Below are positions 34,829-43,649 of a DNA stretch of 64,000 bases, piece by piece (position 1 is the first letter of the stretch; each line of letters opens with the position of its first letter). The translations under genes and the position numbers were made by a program. The notes below the pieces were generated by a model. The model was not told the origin of the DNA. It did no database searches and saw only the letters and a list, made by a program, of their open reading frames with translations. The stretch covers positions 1,154,263 to 1,218,262 of the forward strand of contig NZ_BQUV01000001.1 in NCBI RefSeq assembly GCF_022835695.1. The letters run 5' to 3'. The stretch is from Bradyrhizobium sp. Ce-3 (GTDB lineage Bacteria > Pseudomonadota > Alphaproteobacteria > Rhizobiales > Xanthobacteraceae).

Positions 34829-35332
34829 TCAATGACACTTGAAGTAATCGAAGGGTTCTCGGCAGCTCTTGCAACGCCACAGCGCCTTGCAGGAGGTCGA
34901 GCCGAATTCCGAGAGCAACTCGGTATCAACCGAGTTACATTGCGGACACGCGACCGCCTGTTCGCCGAACAGCGCGCGGCGCGACGAGCCGGGCTGCGGC
35001 GGCGCGATGCCGTATTCCCTGAGCTTGCGGCGGCCGTCCTCGCTCATCCAGTCGGTGGTCCAGGCCGGCGACAGCACGGTGCGGACCTTCGGCCGGTGAA
35101 TGCCTTCGCGCTCCAGCGCGAGCTCGATCTCGAGCGCGATCATGTTCATCGCCGGGCAGCCGGAATAGGTCGGCGTGATCGCGACCTCGACATGGCCGTC
35201 ATGGACCGCGACATCGCGCAGCACGCCGAGATCGGCGATGGTGAGAACGGGGATTTCGGGATCGACCACCTGCGCGGCGGCGCTCCAGGCGCGCCGGCGC
35301 AGATCGGCGTCGCTGAGGGCAACCGTCACCAT
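34829..35332 (-). CDS. paaD: Phenylacetyl-CoA epoxidase assembly protein PaaD
   Basis: This 167-residue protein has an N-terminal MIP18/DUF59-like domain (VVDPEIPVLTIADLGVLRD, PTYSGCPAMN) and a C-terminal zinc-ribbon (CPQC...CKALWRCKSC). It is thought to help Fe-S or di-iron centre assembly in the epoxidase complex. Its start overlaps the paaC 3' end by 7 bp; the long ORF start at 36004 is a shadow of paaC. Confidence 0.94.
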   Translation of the reverse strand: MVTVALSDADLRRRAWSAAAQVVDPEIPVLTIADLGVLRDVAVHDGHVEVAITPTYSGCPAMNMIALEIELALEREGIHRPKVRTVLSPAWTTDWMSEDGRRKLREYGIAPPQPGSSRRALFGEQAVACPQCNSVDTELLSEFGSTSCKALWRCKSCREPFDYFKCH

Positions 35333-36102
35333 GTGGCCCCCGGGAAGGTTCGCTGCAGGGACTGCAATTCGCTGAGGAGATGCCCGAGATGCTCGCTGTG
35401 GCTGCCGACGCGACCACCCTGCTGCATCCAGTCGTTGGCAGGCAGCGACAGCGTCGCCTCGTTGACGATGCCGGTCACGGTCTTCAGCCAGCGCGGCTGC
35501 AGCGTCGCCGGGTCGATCGCGATGCCGGCGTCGATCAAGCCACGCTCGGCGTCGTCGACCGAAAACATCTCGCCGGTATAGGCCCAGATGTCGTCGATCG
35601 CATTCTGGGCGCGGCGATGACTTTCCTCGGTGCCGTCGCCGAGGCGGACGATCCATTCCGACGAATGCCTGACATGATAGGCGCTCTCCTTCTCCGATTT
35701 CGCCGCGATCGCGGCCAGCGTCGGATCGGAGGAGGCCATCATCGCGCGCCAGTAGAGATCGGCGAATGCCGCGTAGAAGAACTGCCGCACCATGGTGCGG
35801 GCAAAGTCGCCGTTCGGCTGCTCGACCAGCAGCAGATTGCGGTACTGCCTGACGTCGCGCAGATAGGCGAACTTGTCCTCGTCGTTGCCCCTGCCTTCGA
35901 CCTTGGCCGCGTAGCTGTAGAGCTCGCGGGCCTGGCCGAGCAGGTCGAGGCCCATATTGGCGAGCGCCATGTCCTCTTCCATCGCCGGCGCATGGCCGCA
36001 CCATTCGGACAGCCGATGGCCGAGGATCAGCGCATCGTCGGCGCGGCGCAGCGCGTAGAGCACCAGCGGCGTTTCGGAGACTTCGATGTTGGCGGTTGCC
36101 AT
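35326..36102 (-). CDS. paaC: Phenylacetyl-CoA epoxidase structural subunit PaaC
   Basis: This 258-residue ferritin-like protein is the structural partner of the catalytic PaaA. Family blocks are ADDALILGHRLSEWCGHAPAMEEDMALANMGLDLLGQAR, YRNLLLVEQPNGDFA and AYHVRHSSEWIVRLGDGTEESH. It lacks catalytic function but is needed for substrate binding. A palindromic repeat (36125-36206) separates it from paaB, which may alter relative expression. Confidence 0.96.
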   Translation of the reverse strand: MATANIEVSETPLVLYALRRADDALILGHRLSEWCGHAPAMEEDMALANMGLDLLGQARELYSYAAKVEGRGNDEDKFAYLRDVRQYRNLLLVEQPNGDFARTMVRQFFYAAFADLYWRAMMASSDPTLAAIAAKSEKESAYHVRHSSEWIVRLGDGTEESHRRAQNAIDDIWAYTGEMFSVDDAERGLIDAGIAIDPATLQPRWLKTVTGIVNEATLSLPANDWMQQGGRVGSHSEHLGHLLSELQSLQRTFPGATW

Positions 36103-36124
36103 CTATTCAACTCGCTGTTCGGCC

Positions 36125-36206
36125 GTCATTGCGAGCGAAGCGAAGCAATCCATGCTTGCTTCCTGCTTTGCGGCCCGATGGATTGCTTCGCTTCGCTCGC
36201 AATGAC
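36125..36206. repeat. Palindromic intergenic repeat family R1, copy 3
   Basis: An ~82-bp inverted repeat with GTCATTGCGAGCGAAGCGAA on one side and TTCGCTTCGCTCGCAATGAC on the other, the most symmetrical of the three R1 copies. It lies inside the paa operon, between paaB and paaC. Confidence 0.92.
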
Positions 36207-36220
36207 GAGCGCAAGTGCAG

Positions 36221-36508
36221 TCACATATGCCCGACTTCGTCGGGGACGTCGTAGAACGTCGGGTGGCGGTAGATCTTGGATTCTGCCGGCTCGAACATCA
36301 TGCCCTTCTCGGACGGATCGGACGCGGTGATCGCGTTCGACGGCACCACCCAGATCGACAGCCCCTCGCCGCGGCGGGTGTAGATGTCGCGCGCGGCTTG
36401 CAAAGCGAGCGTCGGGTCCGCCGCGTGCAGCGAGCCGACATGCTTGTGCGCAAGCCCGTTGCGGCTGCGGATGAAGACTTCCCAGAGCGGAACGTTCGGC
36501 GTGGCCAT
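36221..36508 (-). CDS. paaB: Phenylacetyl-CoA epoxidase subunit PaaB
   Basis: This 95-residue protein is recognisable by PLWEVFIRSRNGLAHKHVGS, the ARDIYTRRGEG block and YRHPTFYDVPDEVGHM. PaaB bridges the reductase and oxygenase subunits of the epoxidase. The start at 36508 lies 13 bp after the paaA stop and gives the normal family size; the ORF's upstream extension overlaps paaA. Confidence 0.96.
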   Translation of the reverse strand: MATPNVPLWEVFIRSRNGLAHKHVGSLHAADPTLALQAARDIYTRRGEGLSIWVVPSNAITASDPSEKGMMFEPAESKIYRHPTFYDVPDEVGHM

Positions 36509-36521
36509 CTCCAGCGCTCCC

Positions 36522-37514
36522 TTATTCGGCGGCTTGCGCGAGCTGGCGGCGCTTGCGCTTCTCGGCATAGGCCGCAGCCGCCTCGCGCACCCAGGCGCCC
36601 TCCTCATGTGCCTTGCGGCGCGCGGCGAGGCGGTCGCGGTTGCACGGGCCGTTGCCGGCCAGCACCTGCTTGAATTCATTCCAGTCGATCGGGCTGTGCA
36701 CCCAATTGCCGTTCTCGTTCTGCTTCATGCCGGGATCGGGAATCGTGAGCCCGAGAAACTCGGCCTGCGGCACGGTGGCGTCGATGAACTTCTGGCGCAG
36801 CTCGTCGTTGGAGAAGCGCTTGATCTTCCATTTGGTCGAGGTGTCGCTGTGCTGGCTGATCTGGTCGGGCGGACCGAACATCATCAGCACCGGCCACCAC
36901 CAGCGATCGAGTGCGTTCTGCGCCATCGCCTTCTGTTCCGCGGTGCCGCGGCACAGTGTCACCATGATCTCGAAACCCTGGCGCTGGTGGAACGACTCCT
37001 CCTTGCAGACGCGAATCATCGCGCGCGCATAGGGGCCGTAGGAACAACGACAGAGCGGGATCTGGTTCATGATCGCGGCGCCGTCGACCAGCCAGCCGAC
37101 GGTGCCGATGTCGGCCCAGGTCAGCGTCGGGTAATTGAAGATCGAGGAATATTTCGCCTTGCCCGAGAGCATGCCGTCGACAAGCTCCTCGCGCGAGGTG
37201 CCGAGCGTCTCGGCAGCGGCATAGAGATAGAGCCCGTGGCCGCATTCGTCCTGCACCTTGGCGAGCAGCGCGGCCTTGCGGCGCAGCGACGGCGCGCGGG
37301 TGATCCAGTTGCCCTCGGGCAGCATGCCGACGATTTCGGAATGGGCGTGCTGGGAGATCTGCCGGGTCAGCGTCTTGCGATAGGCGGCGGGCATCCAGTC
37401 GTTCGGCTCGATGCGCTCGTCGGCATCGATGCGGGCCTGGAACTGACTGGCACGGGCAACATCCTCGACGCCGCGTTCGTCGCCGTCGGATGAGTTGAGC
37501 GCCTGCGTATACAT
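36522..37514 (-). CDS. paaA: Phenylacetyl-CoA epoxidase catalytic subunit PaaA
   Basis: This 330-residue di-iron catalytic subunit carries out 1,2-epoxidation of phenylacetyl-CoA. Conserved stretches include [32 protein letters not shown] and [22 protein letters not shown], with the E-xxH iron-ligand pairs DECGH and KEESFH. RBS GGGAGG precedes the ATG. It is the first of the structural genes and has a good promoter upstream (37545-37572). Confidence 0.97.
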   Translation of the reverse strand: MYTQALNSSDGDERGVEDVARASQFQARIDADERIEPNDWMPAAYRKTLTRQISQHAHSEIVGMLPEGNWITRAPSLRRKAALLAKVQDECGHGLYLYAAAETLGTSREELVDGMLSGKAKYSSIFNYPTLTWADIGTVGWLVDGAAIMNQIPLCRCSYGPYARAMIRVCKEESFHQRQGFEIMVTLCRGTAEQKAMAQNALDRWWWPVLMMFGPPDQISQHSDTSTKWKIKRFSNDELRQKFIDATVPQAEFLGLTIPDPGMKQNENGNWVHSPIDWNEFKQVLAGNGPCNRDRLAARRKAHEEGAWVREAAAAYAEKRKRRQLAQAAE

Positions 37515-37544
37515 GGCCGACCTCCCGGTGTGTTGTTAGGCAAG

Positions 37545-37572
37545 AATATATAACACAATTTTCTAAATGCAA
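37545..37572 (-). promoter_or_regulatory. Candidate paaA promoter
   Basis: On the minus strand TTGCAT (37572-37567) and TATATT (37550-37545) are separated by 16 bp, about 30 bp upstream of the paaA ATG, in a conspicuously AT-rich 75-bp gap after paaX. It is a probable site of PaaX repression, relieved by phenylacetyl-CoA; a PaaX box could not be identified. Confidence 0.6.
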
Positions 37573-37590
37573 GATGTTTTTGTAATATAT

Positions 37591-38460
37591 TCAGACGCCC
37601 TCGAACCGGCGCGCCACCGCCCCGTTGGGCTTCGGCAGCGCCCCGTCCTCGTTGGTTGCGTGGTCGTCAAGCCATTGTTCCGACGCAGGAAGCAGCCCGC
37701 GATAGATCTCGCCGCAGAGTTTACGCGCGGCCCTGCCCGGCCAGTCCTCCGGCAACAGCTGATAGGGCAGCAGCGGATCGCGCAGCACCACCCTGCGGTA
37801 ATGGTGGATCAGCAGGATGCGCGCGGTGAAGGCGTCGGCGTCGCTCAGCTTCTCGCCGCGCACGATCCAGCCGTGCAGCGGCTCGAACGTCTTCATGAAT
37901 TTCAGATAGGCATCCGCGGTGCGATCGAGCGGCCAGCTCTCGCTGAGCAGCCTGCGCCCGCTGTCATCCTCCGCGGAGACTTCGAGACGGATCGCGCGCG
38001 CGGCCTCATCGGGGATCGGCACGCCTGATGGCGCCACCCACACGCCGGGCAGCGGGCTGCCGAAGCCGGCATTCTTCAGCGCCTCGCGCGCGGCGTCGCG
38101 ATCCTCGGCGTTGCCGATCAGGAGCAACTCGAAGCGGCCGGTCCAGTCCGACGGCGGCGGATCGTAGATGTGCCGGGTCGCGGTGTCGAAGGTCTGCCGG
38201 CCCTTCGCATTCAAGCGATAAAAACTGTTGCGGCCGACCTTGCTGCGTTCGAGCCAGCCGTCGGCGGCGAGCCGCGACATCGCGGTGCGCACCACGTTGC
38301 CGTCGATGTCGAGCGACCTGAAGAATTCGAGCAGCGTGCCGAGCCACACCGCGCCGCCGCGCGGCACGATCGAGTCACCGAACACGGTGATGATGATCGA
38401 GCCGGTGCGTGACGGCTCGCGCTTCAGTTGATCGACGATACGGGCAAGCGGCTGTGGCAT
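37591..38460 (-). CDS. paaX: Phenylacetic acid degradation repressor PaaX
   Basis: This 289-residue GntR-like regulator has the PaaX family opening SIIITVFGDSIVPRGGAVWLGTL, a winged helix (VVRTAMSRLAADGWLERSKVGRNSFYRL) and the C-terminal domain with FEPLHGWIVRGEKLSDADAF. It represses paa transcription and responds to phenylacetyl-CoA. It lies directly upstream of paaA in the same direction, with 76 bp between. Confidence 0.95.
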   Translation of the reverse strand: MPQPLARIVDQLKREPSRTGSIIITVFGDSIVPRGGAVWLGTLLEFFRSLDIDGNVVRTAMSRLAADGWLERSKVGRNSFYRLNAKGRQTFDTATRHIYDPPPSDWTGRFELLLIGNAEDRDAAREALKNAGFGSPLPGVWVAPSGVPIPDEAARAIRLEVSAEDDSGRRLLSESWPLDRTADAYLKFMKTFEPLHGWIVRGEKLSDADAFTARILLIHHYRRVVLRDPLLPYQLLPEDWPGRAARKLCGEIYRGLLPASEQWLDDHATNEDGALPKPNGAVARRFEGV

Positions 38461-38510
38461 GCCTCAACGCATAGCGCGTTTTGTCGAGGAACGACAATGA
38501 CACTGCAAAC

Positions 38511-38593
38511 GTAGCCCGGATGGAGCGCAGCGAAATCCGGGGTGTTCCGCGGCGAGGTCGGTCCCGGATTGCGCTACGCTTCATCCGGGCTAC
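38511..38593. repeat. Palindromic intergenic repeat family R3, copy 1
   Basis: An inverted repeat of ~83 bp bounded by GTAGCCCGGATGGAGCGCAG and CGCTTCATCCGGGCTAC. A second copy lies at 56616-56703. It is upstream of paaX, between it and the preceding hydrolase gene. Confidence 0.92.
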
Positions 38594-38698
38594 GCAAATG
38601 CGGTGAGAGACGACTCGTGCAGACTCCCCCTCAGCCGGATCGCATCTGTGATGCGCTCCGGCCTCTCCCCGCAAGCGGGGCGAGGCAAGAAGAAAACG

Positions 38699-39469
38699 TC
38701 AGCGGTTGGGATCCGGATAGACGAAGCTGCGCCAGCCGCTGCGATCGAACGGCGCCCACTCGCCTTCCTTCTGCGCGAGACGATCGGCGACCGCGTAGAC
38801 CACGGCCGGGTGATGGCCCATGCCGCAATGGCTGCTCTCGACCTCGATGCTGTCGGTCATCGACGAGGCCTGCTCGCGGCAACCCTGCCAGGCGCAGACG
38901 CCGTCGGTGCGGCTGAAGATCGCGGTGGTCGGCACCGGCGGCGCACTGGCGAGCGAGCCGCCGAAACGGGAATCCTCTTCATCGGCACGGCGGCCGCTGG
39001 CCATCTCGTAGACGCGCCAGGCGTTGGTCGACTTCGGACCCGCGGCGAACGGGCTGCCGAGCGTGATCACCTGGCGCACGCGTTCCGGCATCATCTTGGC
39101 GAGCTGGCGGGCATAGAGGCCACCGAGGCTCCAGCCAATCACCGAGACCTTGCGGCCGGTGGTCTCGTTCATCTCCTGCAGCAGGTCGATCATGCCGTCC
39201 TGCACACCGGCGCGAAGCCCGAGGTTGCGGCCCTGGCGCCAGCCGCTGACCGCGTAGCCCTTGCTCTTCAGGAAGTCGCGCAGCGGACGCGTCGACATGT
39301 CGGAGGCGATCAATCCTGGCAGCACCAGCACCGGGTGCCCGTCGCCGCGCGGCGCGAGGCTCAGCAGCGGCAATGCGCCAAGGAAGGCACCGAGCTCGTG
39401 AATGGCGCGGCCTTCCAGGAACATCAGCGTCCTGGACGGCGGGCGTAGCGTCTGCGCAGCAACGGACAT
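38699..39469 (-). CDS. Alpha/beta hydrolase (esterase/lipase-like)
   Basis: This 256-residue alpha/beta hydrolase has GHPVLVLPGLIASD near residue 44, nucleophile S114 in GWSLGG, and a late SHCGMGHHPA His. It is clearly paralogous to 62828-63619: both share GHPVL-LPG--ASD, TGRK-S-IGWSLGG-YAR and ITLGSPFA. The substrate is likely a lipid or polyester-type ester but is not defined. It stands alone on the minus strand between the paa cluster and the DUF445 gene. Confidence 0.85.
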   Translation of the reverse strand: MSVAAQTLRPPSRTLMFLEGRAIHELGAFLGALPLLSLAPRGDGHPVLVLPGLIASDMSTRPLRDFLKSKGYAVSGWRQGRNLGLRAGVQDGMIDLLQEMNETTGRKVSVIGWSLGGLYARQLAKMMPERVRQVITLGSPFAAGPKSTNAWRVYEMASGRRADEEDSRFGGSLASAPPVPTTAIFSRTDGVCAWQGCREQASSMTDSIEVESSHCGMGHHPAVVYAVADRLAQKEGEWAPFDRSGWRSFVYPDPNR

Positions 39470-39665
39470 TTCAACTCCTCTTCCGGCGCCGTCATGACGG
39501 CCGGCAATGGGATCATCGGGAATGGGTCAACAGGATTGACGCAAACCCGGCGGAATCGTTCCGCAACGCAACAATCAACCTCGAAAAGCTAGGGAACCGA
39601 TCACTTTCGCGCAAGCGGTCCAGGTCACACTTGCCACAACTAATGTGATCGCCGTGCTCAATCGG

Positions 39666-40949
39666 TCACAGCCACCGCAGCGCATATTCCAGCGTGTAAA
39701 GCGCGAGCCCGGCAAGCCCGCCGATCAGCGAGCCGTTGAAGCGGATGTATTGCAGGTCCTTGCCGACATTGACCTCGAGAAGGGAGATCAGTTGCTCCAT
39801 GTCCCAGCTCTTCATCTGGTCGGCGATGAAAGTCGAGACGCCGCTCTTCTGCTCGGCGACGACCGAACGCAGGATCGCAACCAGGCCCTGGTTGATTTCA
39901 CCGCGCAAGTCGGCGTCGCCGTCGAGCGCGTCGCCGGCCTCGACGAACATTCGTGCCAGCTGATGCTGCAGCACCTGCGACTCGCCCGATGCGCTGCGGT
40001 CGATGAAATCCTTGACGTTGGCCCAGATGGTGCGGCCGAGATTGGCGAGCTCCGGCCGCGCCATCAGATCGCGCTTGAGACCGTCGATGCGATCGGCAAA
40101 TGCCTTGTCGCTGCCAAGCCGGTCGACGAACGACAGCAGCATGCGGTCGAACTCGCCGCGGAACGGATGCTGCGGATCGTTGCGCACCTCCTCGAAGAAT
40201 TTCGTCGCCGAGGCGATGATCCGGTTCACCACGAACTTGTCGGCGCGATATAGCCGCAGCAAGGTCGGCATCTCGGCGCGGACCTTGTCGCGGATCACGG
40301 CCATGGTCTCCTGCTGCGTCAGGGTCTGGTGCAGCACGCGCAGGATGTCGTCGAGCAGGCCGCCATGCCTGCCCTCCTGCACGAAGCCGCGCAGCGCGCC
40401 GGCCGCGAGCGGCGCGAGATCGATCGAGAGCACCTGCGTCGTGACGCGGCGGCTGATGAACTGCATCAAGCCCGAGCTCTCTGTCGCGGCGAACGCTTCA
40501 GGCAGCATCCGCAGCACGAAGCGGGCGAGATCCTCGGAGCGCTTGCGGTCGCGCAGCCAGTCGGCGATGAAGCTGCCGAAATCGATCTCGCGCAGCTTGG
40601 CCTCGACCGGGCCGGATTCCAGGAAATTGTTCTCGATGAACTCGCCGAGCTTCTCTGCGATGCGCGACTGATTGCTCTGGATGATCGCGGTGTGCGGGAT
40701 CGGCAGGCCGAGCGGCCGCTTGAACAGCGCGACGACGGCATACCAGTCGGCGAGCCCGCCGATGGTCGCGGCCTCGGCAAAGGCCGCGATGAAGCCGAAC
40801 ACGGGGTGCACCGGCAGCAGCGCCTTCGCTGCGACGAAGATGATGAAGGTCGCCGCCAGCACGCCGGTCGCCAGCCACTTCACGCGCCGCAGCTCGGCCG
40901 CGCGTTCGACGTCGACTGGCGTTGCGATGAGGGCGGCGGGAAGGGTCAT
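39666..40949 (-). CDS. DUF445-family membrane protein
   Basis: This 427-residue protein has two N-terminal hydrophobic segments (ATGVLAATFIIFVAA and FGFIAAFAEAATIGGLADWYAVVALF) followed by a long amphipathic helical region and a C-terminal hydrophobic tail (FNGSLIGGLAGLALYTLEY). ADWYAVVALFKRPLGLPIPHTAII is the DUF445 (YjiN/YheB-like) hallmark. Function is unknown; it is conserved in many proteobacteria. Confidence 0.9.
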   Translation of the reverse strand: MTLPAALIATPVDVERAAELRRVKWLATGVLAATFIIFVAAKALLPVHPVFGFIAAFAEAATIGGLADWYAVVALFKRPLGLPIPHTAIIQSNQSRIAEKLGEFIENNFLESGPVEAKLREIDFGSFIADWLRDRKRSEDLARFVLRMLPEAFAATESSGLMQFISRRVTTQVLSIDLAPLAAGALRGFVQEGRHGGLLDDILRVLHQTLTQQETMAVIRDKVRAEMPTLLRLYRADKFVVNRIIASATKFFEEVRNDPQHPFRGEFDRMLLSFVDRLGSDKAFADRIDGLKRDLMARPELANLGRTIWANVKDFIDRSASGESQVLQHQLARMFVEAGDALDGDADLRGEINQGLVAILRSVVAEQKSGVSTFIADQMKSWDMEQLISLLEVNVGKDLQYIRFNGSLIGGLAGLALYTLEYALRWL

Positions 40950-41053
40950 GACGGCTTTCGAATGTATGCTAGTTCGCCTCCGCTCGCACCTCCGGCGACA
41001 AAGGCGAAGCCTTTGCGCAAGGGTGACGGAATTGGCTTACTCAGCTTGCTCGG

Positions 41054-41175
41054 TGTCATCACCCGCGCATGCGGGTGATCCGGTATTCCAGAGACGGTCG
41101 TGCTTGAGCCGATAGGCCGCGGCGTACTGGGTCGCCCGGTCCATGTGCGCAATTGCGCACAGGCCGGGCGACGAC
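41054..41175. repeat. Complex palindromic intergenic element (family R5)
   Basis: This 336-bp gene-free stretch (40950-41285) contains a hairpin with perfect 9-bp arms ATCACCCGC/GCGGGTGAT at 41058-41079, then GTCGCCCGG...CCGGGCGAC arms around a perfect 16-bp palindrome GTGCGCAATTGCGCAC at 41145-41160. It resembles the mosaic repeat elements of bradyrhizobia; only one copy is present in this window. The phasin terminator follows at 41224-41255. Confidence 0.7.
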
Positions 41176-41223
41176 AACATTGGATGAGGACAAAGCTTCA
41201 CATCCTCTCACATCCGAGGAGGC

Positions 41224-41255
41224 AAAAAAGAAGGCCCGCAAAATGGCGGGCCTTC
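41224..41255 (-). terminator. Rho-independent terminator of the phasin gene
   Basis: The stem GAAGGCCCGC (41230-41239) pairs with GCGGGCCTTC (41246-41255) around a 6-nt loop. On the minus strand it is followed by a run of six T (41229-41224). It starts 31 bp after the phasin stop, a textbook intrinsic terminator. Confidence 0.93.
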
Positions 41256-41285
41256 GAAAAGGGCAGTCGGTCAGTGCAAGCGCGC

Positions 41286-41762
41286 TCAGGCGGTCTTGCC
41301 GTAGACCTTGGCGAAGTTGTCCTGCGCGGTCTTCGCACCGTCGGTGACGAGCTTGCCGAGATACTCGGTCGAGGCCTTCGCCCGCGAGACGAGCAGTTCG
41401 CCACGGGCACGGACCAGGTCCGACTGGATCTGGGCGGCTTCGCTCAGCGACTTGGCGGACGCGAGCTTGTCGATGCCGGCGAAGAACGCCTCGGCGTCCT
41501 GGTAGATCGCCTGCTGGATGTTGCGGCTGATCTTGGCGGCTTCGGTCACCGAACCGGCAACGGCGGTCTCGATCACGTTGGTCACCTTCTCGGAGCCGGC
41601 ATACGCATCGGCAGCGCGGGTCTTGGCGGCCTCGGCCTGCTTCTTCACGAACTCACGGGCGGCTTCCGGAACTTCCAGGTTCTGGAGCTTGGTGAACGCC
41701 TCGGTGACGGGCGCGAAGGCTTCCTTGACGCTGTTCAGCACGGAATTGGTTTCGGTGGTCAT
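41286..41762 (-). CDS. Phasin (PHA granule-associated protein)
   Basis: This 158-residue Phasin_2-type protein is almost wholly amphipathic helix, rich in Ala, Lys and Glu, with blocks FTKLQNLEVPEAAREFVKKQAEAAKTRA and RNIQQAIYQDAEAFFAGIDKLASAKSLSEAAQIQSDL. Phasins coat polyhydroxybutyrate granules and control their number and size. It is preceded by RBS GGAGAG and a TGC-rich dyad (41849-41870) and followed by a strong terminator, so it is monocistronic and probably highly expressed. Confidence 0.93.
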   Translation of the reverse strand: MTTETNSVLNSVKEAFAPVTEAFTKLQNLEVPEAAREFVKKQAEAAKTRAADAYAGSEKVTNVIETAVAGSVTEAAKISRNIQQAIYQDAEAFFAGIDKLASAKSLSEAAQIQSDLVRARGELLVSRAKASTEYLGKLVTDGAKTAQDNFAKVYGKTA

Positions 41763-41848
41763 TGGGGTCTCTCCATCCTCAGGTTTGAGCTATGGGCTCA
41801 CCCCGTCCGGTTTGGCCCGGGGCAACGGTGTTATGACACACCCCATGG

Positions 41849-41870
41849 TGCGTCGCAACATAGATGTTGC
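41849..41870. promoter_or_regulatory. Candidate PhaR operator upstream of phasin
   Basis: TGCGTCGCA (TGC-N3-GCA, 41849-41857) overlaps a perfect dyad GCAACAT-AG-ATGTTGC (41855-41870), 87-108 bp upstream of the phasin start. PHA-responsive repressors of the PhaR type are known to bind TGC-rich inverted motifs in phasin promoters, so this is a good candidate. Confidence 0.5.
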
Positions 41871-41943
41871 AGCGCGATATCACGAACCCGTGAATAGGGT
41901 GATTATCCGGCAGATTGCTCAGGGAATCGGCAACATCCGGTTC

Positions 41944-42540
41944 CTAATTACCGCTCACCGCGTCCGACACCCCGTACGCCTCCATCTGCGCCCGGACCTG
42001 CGCCACATTGTGCCCGAGCACCACGATGTCGTGGGTCTTGCCCTCGACGTCACGGACATGGTCGCGCAACAGGGCCTCCGCCTTGAAGCCGAGGCTCTCG
42101 AACAGTGCGATCGCCGCCCGCTGGTCGACGGTCATCTGGACCGAGAACTTCTCCAGCCCGGCACCGAGCGCGATGGCGAAGGTCTCCTGCGACAAGGCAC
42201 GGCCGACGCCCTGCCCACGCACGTCGAGTGAAACCACCATCCGGATCTCGCCAACATGCGGCGACCAGGAGTGCGGATCGCGCACCAGGGTGCCGCAGCC
42301 GACCACATGGCCGTCCTTGATCGCGAGCAGGCTCGTGATATCGCCGCGCTCGATCTCGTTGATCCAGGCCGACAGCACCTTCGGCTGGCTGATGTTGCGC
42401 GGCAGGAACAAGAGATCATGCGTCGGCAGCTTCTGCGCGAAGGCCAGCACCGCGGCCTCGTGGTCCCGAATCATCAGGCGAAACTCGATGTCGCCCGCCT
42501 CGGTCTTGACGCGGCGCGGATAGGAACGTTGTTCGGTCAT
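41944..42540 (-). CDS. GNAT-family N-acetyltransferase
   Basis: This 198-residue acetyltransferase has the acetyl-CoA motif A region EIRMVVSLDVRGQGVGRALSQETFAIA (RGQGVG, about residue 118) and a FESLGFKAEALLRDHV C-terminal strand typical of GNAT. The start at 42540 (MTEQRS) was chosen; the ORF extends upstream into the 3' end of phaC without an RBS. It overlaps nothing and follows phaC by 26 bp, so it is probably in that operon. The substrate is unknown. Confidence 0.88.
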   Translation of the reverse strand: MTEQRSYPRRVKTEAGDIEFRLMIRDHEAAVLAFAQKLPTHDLLFLPRNISQPKVLSAWINEIERGDITSLLAIKDGHVVGCGTLVRDPHSWSPHVGEIRMVVSLDVRGQGVGRALSQETFAIALGAGLEKFSVQMTVDQRAAIALFESLGFKAEALLRDHVRDVEGKTHDIVVLGHNVAQVRAQMEAYGVSDAVSGN

Positions 42541-42566
42541 GTCGATCTCTCTCAAGTCGACCCGTC

Positions 42567-43649
42567 TCAGGTCGATCTCTTGCCCAGCCAGGAATCCAGT
42601 TTCGGCCACAGCCGCTTGATTGCATTGGCGCCGGCGACCAGCGAGACGTGACCGCCTTTCAGCATCACCTCCTCCTTGTCCTCGGAGCCGATTTTGGTGA
42701 TCAGATGCTTTGCCGCATCATACGGCACGATGTGGTCGTGCTCGGCGACCGCGTGCAGGATCGGCACCTTGATGTCGGCAAGCTTCGCCTCGCGGCCGCC
42801 GACCGTCATGGTGTCGTTGTAGAGCTTGTTGTCCCACATCAGGTCCTTGGTGATGGCGCGGAAATACTCGCCCGCGAGCGGCAGCGTGTCGGTCGCCCAG
42901 CGGTCGAACATCCGGTACGACTTCACGAACTCGTCGTTCCAGATGTTGTCCCAGAGCTGGATCTGGCCGACCACGCGCGCGGCCGGCCGCAACATGTCGA
43001 ACGATTGCAGGATCAGTTCGGGCGGCATGTTGCCGGTGCTGTCGATCAGCCGGTCGACGTCGAAATAGCGGCGGTCGGCGAAATTCGAGAACAGCTTCAT
43101 CTCGCGGAAATCGATCGGCGTGGTGAAGCAGATCAAATTCTTCATCGGCCCGTCGTTGAAGATCGAGCCATAGAGCAGCGACAACACGCCGCCGAAGCAA
43201 TAGCCGATCACCGAGACGTCCTTTTCGCCGGAGTCCTGCTGCACCCGGCGGATCGATTCCGGGATGAAGTCGAGGACATAGTCCTCCATGCGCAGCGACT
43301 TCTCCTCCGGCTTCGGCGCGGTCCAGTCCAGCATGTAGACGTCGAAGCCGCGCTTGAGCAGGAATTCGATGAAGCTCTGCCCCGGCACCAGGTCGAGGAT
43401 GTAGCCGCGGTTGGTGGTCGCCATCACGATCAGGACCGGCACGCGATAGACTTCGCTGGCCATCGGCCGGTAGTGATAGAGGTTCATGGTGCCGCGCGAA
43501 TACAGCACGTCCTTCGGGGTCTCGCCGAGCGAGGGCCCGGAGCTGGAGAAATACTCGACGCCCTTGATGCTGCGCTGGATGGCGCGCTGCACCTCGGACT
43601 GCACCCGCTCGGAGATCGAGGCGAAGTCTAACCCGGTGGGAGCATTCAT
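42567..43649 (-). CDS. phaC: Poly(3-hydroxyalkanoate) synthase, class III/IV-type PhaC
   Basis: This 360-residue PHA synthase has the lipase-like box GYCFGG with catalytic C151, D305 (AEHDH) and H334 (KGGHVS). The ~360-residue length is that of class III/IV PhaC (class I is ~590). These enzymes need a second subunit, PhaE or PhaR; the gene just upstream (43646-44029), overlapping by 4 bp (ATGA), encodes a short protein of that kind. It polymerises hydroxyacyl-CoA into storage polyester. Confidence 0.93.
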   Translation of the reverse strand: MNAPTGLDFASISERVQSEVQRAIQRSIKGVEYFSSSGPSLGETPKDVLYSRGTMNLYHYRPMASEVYRVPVLIVMATTNRGYILDLVPGQSFIEFLLKRGFDVYMLDWTAPKPEEKSLRMEDYVLDFIPESIRRVQQDSGEKDVSVIGYCFGGVLSLLYGSIFNDGPMKNLICFTTPIDFREMKLFSNFADRRYFDVDRLIDSTGNMPPELILQSFDMLRPAARVVGQIQLWDNIWNDEFVKSYRMFDRWATDTLPLAGEYFRAITKDLMWDNKLYNDTMTVGGREAKLADIKVPILHAVAEHDHIVPYDAAKHLITKIGSEDKEEVMLKGGHVSLVAGANAIKRLWPKLDSWLGKRST

